From: Fusarium oxysporum f. sp. lycopersici 4287 | Taxonomy: Eukaryota; Ascomycota; Sordariomycetes; Hypocreales; Nectriaceae | Length of the DNA: 64,000 bases | NCBI RefSeq assembly: GCF_000149955.1 | Contig: NC_030986.1 | Location: 5,249,624-5,313,623, forward strand | Reading direction: 5' to 3' | Shown: piece by piece, positions 1 to 8,680 of the stretch | Position numbering within the stretch: the first letter of the stretch is position 1 | How the letters are laid out: every line of letters begins with the position of its first letter | Position numbers and translations under genes: made by a program | Notes under the pieces: generated by a model | What the model saw: the letters and a program-made list of their open reading frames with translations, nothing else | Told to the model about the DNA's origin: nothing | The model's database searches: none

Positions 1-673
1 TCTGCGCAAGTCGCGCAGGGCCCTGGCGGACAGTCATTGTGAAGGACATCGTCGTTCTGGCGATGCAGGTGTTGGGAGAGAATGCGATGTGCAGTCGTTT
101 ACAAAGGAAAAGGTTGAAGCGGGGACGGGGAATCGAGAGTATTATAAGTCCCCGGGTAAAAGAAAGCATGACGTTGGTTCCGGGTGTGGAGCCTACCTAA
201 AATCCGACATCACGTGGCTGTGCCGGTGGAATATTGTGGAAAGAACCGGCGCCTCTCAGTGACTCAGTTGGTCATCACTCGGTGGCTACGGGCTCTAAAC
301 TCCAGGCGCCGTCGGATTTACTGGTGTTACGCTATGGGAATAGTTACATCACAGCTACGTTGACGTTAGCTTCTTTCTAGCCTCTTCTATTTTCGGCTGT
401 TTCTTCTCAATTCCAATATTATTATGAAGGATATCAACGCCTCCATCAAGGGTATCTACTAAGCATCCTTTCACCCAGCATTCACCCACCCCCTTGCATC
501 ATGCTTTCTCTCTACCCAAATGTGCGTTACATCGCACGAGACTTGATATGCGGTAATGGCAAATGCTCCACGACTTTGACGCCTATGCTGCGCAACATAG
601 ATCCAATGCTTTCCATTCCCACTCAATTCCCAATCATTTCCTCAAAAAGTGTTCCCCAAGACGCCGTCCTTTC
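1..673. other. Intergenic, downstream of the F-box gene
   Basis: No convincing gene is seen. The segment lies 3' of the minus-strand cyclic-nucleotide-binding F-box gene and probably includes its 3' untranslated region. Open frames here are short and lack recognisable motifs. Confidence 0.5.
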
Positions 674-3652
674 TTACCGTAAACTTCCAAACCCTTTCTC
701 GATGACGAACCGCACGGGTCGTCGAGCTCTCTTGGCTCTGTATCCAAACGCAGATCGTGGCATAAAGTTCTGCGATGTGAGCATAGCAACGCTCATGGCC
801 TTGGGCGCAGGACCATCATCCTCTGATTGTCCCTGTCCAGAGGTTTCGCTTGACGTGGGCTCCGTAGAACGTTGACCAACGCGGTCATCAAACCCCCAGT
901 TCGAAACACCACCGGCTCGGATCCATGACTCCAAGTTACGGCATTGACTGACATCCATCCAGTTCAGTCGCCCGCAGCCGTTGAGGACATTTTCGACGCC
1001 TCGGCCAGTGACACGCACGCAGCCACGAACACTGAGGGCTTCCAAATCGTTCAAGTGGAGCGCCACGCTTTCCAAACTTCCATCGCTAACCGCACTTCCG
1101 CAGAACGCCAATCGCAGCTCCCGCAACTTTGGCAGACGGAGAGCGACAACCTCTGTCGCCGTGTCAGAGAGTGCACAGCAGAACGATAGGTCCAGATGTG
1201 TAAGGTTCTTGGCTGAGTTAACCAAGGCAACGACAGCGTTGTCCGAGAGATATGTGCAATCAGCTAGGCACAGCCTAGATAGCTTTTCAAACCGGAATGG
1301 CGCCCATGATTGAAACCCTGCATCTGTAATCGATGTGCAACGCGTGAGGGACAGCGACTCGATACGGTTCGAAGCGTGTGCTGCTAAATGAGCCATGGAA
1401 CGATCTGTGATGTGCTTGCAATAGGAGAGATTGAGGCGTTTGAGTTTCGGGCACCCAACTACTGTACCTGGTGGCAGAACGTGCTGTGCGGCATGCTTCT
1501 GTTGCTGCTGCTTGCTTCGCGATCGAGCTGCAGAACTTGAGATAACGACTGATTTCGAAGGTGGTGGATCGGGTACAACCCAGCCAACAACGCGGCCTAG
1601 AAGATTATCACCGACCTTGCGGCAGTTGCTCCAGTCAACTTCTTCTAATCCCTTTGCGTTCTCGCTCATCTCCAAAATTTGGTTCGCGGAAACATCCCAA
1701 ACCGACTTCATCTTCCACTTCTTAACATTTTTGCCGCAACTGCGCCATAAAGCTCCAAACCCTTCATCCGTTATGTGAAAGCAATTATTCAGGTCAATGG
1801 ACAGAGCGCGAGTGCCAATGAAGGGAGCAAGCACCTTGATCAGGACTTCGTCAGTAACCTTACGGTTGTAAATTGAGAGGTCGACATCCTGGCAAACTTT
1901 GGGGGATGTAGTCAGGAGCTTACGCCAGTGTGTGCTAACAAGGCGTAGTCGAAACAGCTCTCCTATATCCACGTGCTTGAAGATGTAAATCAGGATCTCA
2001 TCTGAGAGCACTGGTTTGCTCATAGTGATTGGTCGGGTGGGCAGAGTCGTCCGTACTCGCTTTGCCGGGACGTCATCGTCGTCAGCTGAAGCATCAGAAA
2101 ACGCAAATTTGATAGGAGTTACTTCTGAGAGGCGAGACCTCGCACCGTTGGTCGTTGGGGTAGAGCTGTCTGTTGGAGGCACTGGAGGTGCCAACGAATG
2201 TCGTCTTCGATTTCGGATATTCTCCATGTTCACACTCAAGAACGGATCGGGGTCCTTAGGTGCTATGTTGCTTGTATCATCTTTCGCTGGAGACCCAGGC
2301 TTGGACGGGGTAGTGAAGGTGAGGTCAGGTAGGGATGCTCGTGTTGGTGTTGTAGGTGTGGGCGGGTCAGATTTGTTGACCTTTTCCTTAACATCAACAT
2401 CAACCATAACAACATCGTCGCTCTGTTTCTGATATCGCAATCGTGCAGTTTCTTTAACCTGTTTCAGGATGTCTGAAGGGCAGCGTCTCCAGAACTCGTC
2501 GAGGACATCGCCTGTGATCATGATACATTCCACCGAAGTGATAGATCTTACAGTGGCTGTTCGACCACGCGACAATCCAAGACTTGCAACTTCGCCGAAA
2601 TATTGACCTGCCTTCAATCGAGGCCGTTTTGGGATAGCCTTGGCCTTGTTCTGAATGTTATCGTCGTAAACTGGCTCATCGTGAATAACCTCCGCCTCGC
2701 CACGAACAATGAAGAAAATTTCGTTTCCTGGTAAGCCTTGGCGAACGATATCTGTAAACGGGGTATAGGATTTCGGTTGAACACTCAATCCCAAGAAATG
2801 CAGAATATCTGCAGGAAGTGTAGAGAAGAGCGGTAACTCCTTAAGTGTTGTTCGAATATTGATTTGACCGCTTCCAATCGCACTACCAGCAGCTGGGTCC
2901 TCCATGATTCCAGGGCTTGGGGACTTTCTTTTCTTGTTGTTGACGACCGCACCGTCCTTGATAGCGCCCCTTTCTCCAGTAGAAACCTCTCCAGGAGCGG
3001 GTTCTCGAGCGCTGAAGTCTCCCTGGGGGGATTTGACCAATCTTCCACTTTCTTGCCGCTTCTTTTTCAGGAGGTTCAAGCGTTCCTGTGCCTCTTCCCG
3101 GATCGCCTTCTCCATTTCTGGGAATTTGGGTATCACGGCATGTAAATCCTCTTTCTTAAGCACTAGCAACAGACACTTCGTACGCGCTACAATAGTAGCT
3201 GTTCGAGGCATCTGCATCAAAACACCGATTTCTCCAAAGAACGAACCGGGATTGAGCTCAGCATAGACCGCCTCACCGTCACGCGAAGTGACAGCAACTA
3301 CTCCTCGAACCAACCAATACATTGCCTTGGCTTCGTCTCCTTCCGTCACGATGTGGTCATTGGGGCTTTGGATTTGAGGCTTCAGGTGATTTCCTATAGC
3401 AACAAGAAACTCTTCCGGAGCTGACATAAAGAGAGGGAAGGACCTGATGCGGTCAACCAGATCTAGCGGCATGTCTCGGATAAGCGATGCTGTGAGCGGC
3501 GAAGGCCGCACTGGCCGCGTTGGGTTTGTTTCGACATTGAAAGACCGAATCAATGAAATGGAGTCTGAGGATGTCGCAGCAGCCGAGGCCTGCTGATGAT
3601 GAGCCAAAGCCCTATAAGGCGATGGCGAGCTTGGTGAACGACCTCGCCTCAT
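674..3652 (-). CDS. Cyclic-nucleotide-binding / F-box / leucine-rich-repeat protein
   Basis: Single-exon gene of 992 residues. The domains in order are a first cyclic-nucleotide-binding (CNB) domain at about 72-185, a basic linker (KKRK near 240), a second CNB domain at about 270-385, a disordered Ser/Thr/Pro-rich stretch with an RRRHS sequence near 485 that fits a PKA-type site, an F-box at about 546-592 (SDEILIYIF...), and AMN1-like leucine-rich repeats to about 915. Both CNB domains keep the phosphate-binding cassette, FGE followed by RTAT (Arg150 and Arg364), so both look able to bind ligand. F-box plus LRR proteins normally act as substrate receptors of SCF ubiquitin ligases through Skp1. 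The inference is a ubiquitin-ligase adaptor gated by cAMP or cGMP. The start is the first ATG of the open frame; an upstream coding exon is not excluded. Nothing in the frame suggests decay. Confidence 0.85.
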   Translation of the reverse strand: MRRGRSPSSPSPYRALAHHQQASAAATSSDSISLIRSFNVETNPTRPVRPSPLTASLIRDMPLDLVDRIRSFPLFMSAPEEFLVAIGNHLKPQIQSPNDHIVTEGDEAKAMYWLVRGVVAVTSRDGEAVYAELNPGSFFGEIGVLMQMPRTATIVARTKCLLLVLKKEDLHAVIPKFPEMEKAIREEAQERLNLLKKKRQESGRLVKSPQGDFSAREPAPGEVSTGERGAIKDGAVVNNKKRKSPSPGIMEDPAAGSAIGSGQINIRTTLKELPLFSTLPADILHFLGLSVQPKSYTPFTDIVRQGLPGNEIFFIVRGEAEVIHDEPVYDDNIQNKAKAIPKRPRLKAGQYFGEVASLGLSRGRTATVRSITSVECIMITGDVLDEFWRRCPSDILKQVKETARLRYQKQSDDVVMVDVDVKEKVNKSDPPTPTTPTRASLPDLTFTTPSKPGSPAKDDTSNIAPKDPDPFLSVNMENIRNRRRHSLAPPVPPTDSSTPTTNGARSRLSEVTPIKFAFSDASADDDDVPAKRVRTTLPTRPITMSKPVLSDEILIYIFKHVDIGELFRLRLVSTHWRKLLTTSPKVCQDVDLSIYNRKVTDEVLIKVLAPFIGTRALSIDLNNCFHITDEGFGALWRSCGKNVKKWKMKSVWDVSANQILEMSENAKGLEEVDWSNCRKVGDNLLGRVVGWVVPDPPPSKSVVISSSAARSRSKQQQQKHAAQHVLPPGTVVGCPKLKRLNLSYCKHITDRSMAHLAAHASNRIESLSLTRCTSITDAGFQSWAPFRFEKLSRLCLADCTYLSDNAVVALVNSAKNLTHLDLSFCCALSDTATEVVALRLPKLRELRLAFCGSAVSDGSLESVALHLNDLEALSVRGCVRVTGRGVENVLNGCGRLNWMDVSQCRNLESWIRAGGVSNWGFDDRVGQRSTEPTSSETSGQGQSEDDGPAPKAMSVAMLTSQNFMPRSAFGYRAKRARRPVRFVIEKGFGSLR

Positions 3653-6047
3653 GGTTCCAGGTTTGGCAAAGAGTGGTGTTGCTAGAAGTCAGCGGAATCG
3701 CAACGACGAGGACAATTGCCTCCCCTCCAGCAAGCTCTCGAGCCGCCGCCGCAGCTGAGGGTGACAGTTTCTTGACCTTTGTTCTTTGTTCCTGGCTTTG
3801 TATTTCTCAGCTTATGACGCGGAAATGTCAAGTGAAACTTGGAGAGTGGATCAAGGTCCAGTCATGCTCCGGTGTGACGTTGAGAAGCAATCCTTGAGGA
3901 GAATAAGATGATCGCTTTCGTGCAATCGTTTTGCCGACAGGGGCTTGAAATATGGACGCACAAAAGGCTTGTACTGAAACCCAGGCTCGATCCGTGGGCC
4001 CCGTGACAGGTAGAGGGCGTAAAAGCTGCAGTCACAGACCGAATGTCAAGGTAGAAGTCGCACAGGGTTCCAAGGCGGCGGTTTGGATCTTTTTCGTAAC
4101 ACGAGAACAAGGAGCGAGCTGTTGTGTAGGTAAAGGCGTAGATGCTGAACGTCAAGAATGATCGCGTGGATAGATCGAAGGTGGCTTTCAAGGAGTGTGA
4201 GCGATGACGGATGGCAGACAAAGAATGGAGACTCGTGTTGGGACTTACCAAAGCTTGAGCGGAAGCCAAGAAACGAAGCTTATCTGATGCTCACGGGGAG
4301 AGGTTAAAGAAGAAGAAAGCTGGTGGGGAGCTGTCAAGAAGCAACAAGGAAGCTATTGTGAGAGTGGCAATTGGCGAAGCTCGAAGAGGAAATCGGTTGA
4401 GGGAGGTCAAGTCAGGTCAAGTCAAGGAGCATGTACAGTAGGAGATAGATAGATCCGCATGGGAAAAGATGGATTCCAGTGCCAGTTCTGGCCGCCACAT
4501 GAACGACGCCCACTCAAGAGCACGACCACGACACAGAAGGCCCCTCTTGCATTCGACACGCCCACTCACACGCACAAGGAAAGCTTGGTGTGGGGTAGGT
4601 AAGTACCTCCATACAGCACTGTAGGTACTATACTATACTGATTTAGCTGGGCGGGCGGGCAGTGCCGTCACACACGGTGAAGGAGCGTGTAAGAAGCGAG
4701 CAAAAGAACAAGGGCCCCTGTGAAAGTGAAGCTTTGAGTGGAGAAATATGAGCAAGCCAAAAGCAAGCAAGCAAGCATCGGTAATGCAAGCAATTCAACG
4801 GGAAAAGAACGGTTTCGAGAGTCAAACTTTGGTTAATCACCGAGCGGCACAGAAATTGACTCTCGCAATGATGCGACTGTTGATAAACTGAGATGCCCTG
4901 GGCTGCCCGCGTGGTGGTGCCGGTACCTTGGCACAAGCGCATGTAGCTAAGATAGTAGCAGTACCAGCTACCTTAGCAACTTATTGCCCTGTACCTAAGT
5001 TAGTGGCGCCTTAGGGCAGTGGACATCCCATCACAAAGTGAAACGGGAGCCAGCCCCGGAGCTGCTGTTGGGAAGAAACCTGAGGGTCAGTGCGTTGAGG
5101 CGCTTCGGTGGATGCTTCGATAAAGCTTCAGTGGGATGCGATGTGCTGTTGCTGCTCGTCATGGACCTTGACCAAACCCTTTCAAGGACCCCGGTGATGG
5201 TCTTCTCATCCTCACTAGCGAGCGGCACCAAGCGCAGATGACCGAGCGCGCACAGGGCGCTTAACGGTTCACTGGTACCTTTCTTTGATGTTTGGCAGGG
5301 GTAAAATAATCTGACCAAAAACAACCTGCGTGAGAGCTGATGCTGCGGAAGCGACCTGATAGCTTGCTGCTCTTGATTCCATACAGTAATCCATGCATGA
5401 CCAATACCTACCTAATTAAAAATGTCCCATCAGTTTGACGAAGCCGTGGTTGACGGTGAACCATGGTCTTTTAGGGTTAGTAGCGGTCGTTTTCTGCCGT
5501 CATCATTTCCCCCCTCTGCTACGTATATGTCGATCCTGATCGTCGGATCCGTGCAGCCAGCCTCCAGCCTGCCGGGAAAGGGGCCAGCCATGTTGTGTTA
5601 TCGGTCAGAAGACCATGATTTTGGTGATATATCCGATATGGCCGTCATTTGCCTCGGCAAGCTGCGAGGAAACTTGGCCGTGGGAGTTCGGTTTGAGAAG
5701 TTTGGTACATGTCGTGACACCATCTGTACTGTACAGTACTGTCATTTGATGAGGGTTTTGTCAAGAGCTTCCCTTTTGCATTGGCCTCTTGTCATGCAGA
5801 TGCTGCGACAGTTAGCGTTGCCTGTGGCTGAAAATAGATGCACGGCTTGATAATTTGCAGCTCCATTCAGGCACGTTCGCATCGCCATGCCAATGTCAAT
5901 GCCAGATGCGGCAGCTTGTCGGAGGGAGATCCCTGCAATATGTAATAGATAGAAAGCTCTGCGGAATCATTTTGTGAAACGTTTCGTCATGGTGTTTCAC
6001 GTCTGCGGGCTGTCAGTATCCCCATCAGATCAGTCTGCAGAAAACAT

Positions 6048-6093
6048 GCAGCGATTGTCATGGGAAAACTGCAGCGATTGTCATGGGAAAACT
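6048..6093. repeat. Perfect tandem duplication of a 23-nt unit
   Basis: Two identical adjacent copies (6048-6070 and 6071-6093) of a 23-nt unit starting GCAGCGATTG and ending GGGAAAACT, followed by GCAG, the beginning of a third copy. No function is evident. Confidence 0.9.
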
Positions 6094-7892
6094 GCAGCCT
6101 TGTAGGGCGACCTGCATCAATTGCCAAAAGAATTGCTGAATCACAAGCAAATATGTAATTCTTTTCAGTATCGGTTGTCTGAGACAGGGTCTCTAAAAGT
6201 TTTGAGGCCACCCACGCAGGGTTCCTAGCTGTGATCTTTCTAGAAGGTAGCACTGACCCAGGGACAGCGGTCAGGCAACGCAAGGACCACCTTGCCCTGG
6301 TCATGGAAACTCGCTAGAAGAAGGAGAAGAAGGAATGAATTATTGTAGGCCAGGTCGTATTTTCAGGTCATTAAACCCAATGTAGGTCCTACCTTAAACA
6401 TGCGCCAGAAAGAAGCACCCTCCTGAGATTGTTTATGGCAGCTACCTAGGTCCCTAGATTAGTTGATTGACACTTGTTCAATTTCGATTAACCACACCTG
6501 TCCTAACTGTTTGGCAGATGCCTTGGGAAAATGCTATGGAAGAGCCACAGTGTTTATCGTTTATGTCTTGAACCAGAACACCATAAGATATCCGGTTCGG
6601 CTGTCTCAGATGCACTCGGCTGCTCCCAATCGGCCAGATTTACTCCAAAGACGATCTAGACAGTTGCAGAATACTCAGCAGCTAGCCCGCTCTTGCAGTT
6701 TTGTACCATTCAAGGACTCGCGATTCAGGCCTCTGAAGCCGGTTCCAGCGGCTTTATAGATCTAAGATATACCTACCCATACCAAAATTCGTCTCTTGGC
6801 TCAGAGGAGAATATCCGAAAAGCACGGCTATACTTCGATAATCCTTCAGATCCTACGTTTCATGGTTGAGTTCTGGTCGGGTTCTTAATATGAAATGCCC
6901 GGTTCGCAGTCGGAGAGCTTTGCTGTCCTTCATGAGTCTTCCATGTGCCTTTGAGCACTGAGGTTCCTAAGGCTCAACCAAGCAAGCCATGGCTGCTCAC
7001 TGCGCTTCCAATATTGCCAAATTTGGTAGAGATGAAATCCATTCTGCCGAGGTCACAAGTATGGAAGTGCTCGTTGGATTCTGGATCCAAGTCTACAGAT
7101 CATCACATGGAAATGGAAGCCAAATCCCTCCTGTATATACTATTTCACATCATCCTCATAGCGATGTTGATGGACGGGAGCCGGAGGACGTGACCACAGT
7201 ATATGAAGTAGCCGGCATAGAACAACGAAGTGAAGACCCTCGCCAACATCTACTGCCCGTTCTTGGTGTTTTGTGTTGGGGGTTATCCGAAGTAGCCAGA
7301 GACCAGTTGCCTCATAGCGAACACCGACTGCACGTGTATTTCGCCGAAGACTGACGTCCATTCTTCGCACTATCCGCTTTGGTGGTACTAATAGCCTCAC
7401 CTTTTTCTTTTTTCGACACAGACTCTACAGTATTCACGCCCACGCTACAATGGGATGCTCCCAGACCGCTGCGTTTGCTGACTTAGCCAAGAATGGCAGC
7501 AGAAGCAAAGAAACCAGGACTTTTCAGCTCTCGAGATAGCATTAGAGGTTCCTGTTAGCAGGTAGTATGATTATCCTGGGATATACCGAACAGATCCGAA
7601 GCTCTCTGCGATCGCGGTCAGATCTCGTGGTTCGAGCCAATGAGTTTTCTCTTGCTTTTCATCAACTATTTGAATTTCGGATTCTTGATGTACATTGCGA
7701 GGTCCTGATCAATACTACACTACAACATCCGGGAAAGCTCTGCCATACAACTAAAACGTACAAGGTATCTTCTTTGAGACGATCGTATCAGTTTTAAGAG
7801 GTACTAAGTAGGCTAACAGTTAGAAGCATCTACGCAGGCTCGATATACAGTCAGCCACATGGACGTACATGACGTAACACGCAAACTGCCGG

Positions 7893-7911
7893 AAAAAAAA
7901 AAAAAAAAAAA
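7893..7911 (+). repeat. Run of 19 adenines
   Basis: Uninterrupted A19 in a gene-poor segment. It could be the tail of a decayed non-LTR retroelement or simple slippage. No element body or target-site duplication could be recognised next to it. Confidence 0.9.
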
Positions 7912-8518
7912 GATATTGGGAGACAAAATCTTTCTAACCTGGGGATTTAGAGAGGATTTGGGGGCTATGACTTGGAGATTCTTCATGGGTTTCTTGCAAC
8001 TGGAGGCTATCAGGATATGCTTCCAAGCAATGATGATTGTATCCCTGCTATTCCGGTTTACCAAGTAAAACATCGAGAAACTTTATGATACAACAGATTC
8101 CCCACAGTTTACTATGTAGATCACTGTTTTTCTTTACTGATTTCACTTTTTCTGTTCTTGTATGCGATTGGTCACGTGCCTCACCATGTGTATATGTACC
8201 TGATTTAATAGATCGAGTTATGACTTTAGGCCCATTGAACGCCAACCAAACTGATATAAAGTAAATATGCAATGTTGAAAACTCTCATTTAATAGTGCAC
8301 CGTTAATATTCTGCTTGTGGCGTGTTACTATAAAATAGAAGATTGACATTCGTTTTAGAAGTAAGTGCCGGATAATTGAAGTGCTGAAGCGACTTCGGAG
8401 CAAGGTTTGGCGGGGCAACTTTCTGTACGTCATTGCAAAGAAAAGCTTGCTGTAAAAGGAGATTTCCAATTGGCTTAATTAGCGGTTCCCCGCGCACCAA
8501 TTCAAGCGAGACCCTGGC

Positions 8519-8525
8519 TGACTCA
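8519..8525. promoter_or_regulatory. Perfect TGACTCA (Gcn4/CPC-1-type) site upstream of the homocitrate synthase gene
   Basis: TGACTCA followed by T, about 156 nt before the ATG at 8681. This heptamer is the consensus for the bZIP activator of amino-acid starvation response (Gcn4 in yeast, CPC-1 in filamentous fungi). A CCAAT sequence lies about 50 nt further upstream. The position and the lysine-pathway product of the gene make the site credible. Confidence 0.6.
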
Positions 8526-8680
8526 TGAGCGGAACCGGCAACTTCTAACCTTTTGGCCTCCCCACCTCCAATATTTATCACGAATAATCCTCCACATCCA
8601 TAACGTCGATTGCCTGTCTATCGACCTCACAACTTCAGAAGAAAGCTAAATAGAAGCCTGCAATCATCTAATCCTGCACA

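Larger units (their letters stand above)
3653..8518. other. Gene-poor segment, about 4.9 kb
   Basis: Upstream region of the F-box gene (3653 to about 5400) followed by about 3 kb with no recognisable product. Frames of up to 142 codons exist, for example 5422-5850 on plus and 6989-7354 on plus, but they have no domain, no consistent codon pattern and no splice partners. The segment contains a 23-nt tandem duplication at 6048-6093, a 19-A run at 7893-7911, and several GGTACCT-type short motifs common in fungal promoters. It may hold decayed mobile DNA, but I could not identify any element. Confidence 0.5.

Noticed and set aside
5129..5139. CAGTGGGATGC resembles the terminal inverted repeat of Fusarium mimp elements
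   Set aside because: Only the first 11 bases fit, the rest diverges, and no inverted partner within 250 bp or TA duplication was found.
5471..5480. TTAGGGTTAG looks telomeric
   Set aside because: Fewer than two units; expected by chance in 64 kb.
5422..5850. Plus-strand 142-codon open frame
   Set aside because: No domain, no hydrophobic or repeat pattern, no splice partners; probably random.
6989..7354. Overlapping frames on both strands around 7000-7400 that might be a gene
   Set aside because: No recognisable motif in any frame and no extension by splicing.
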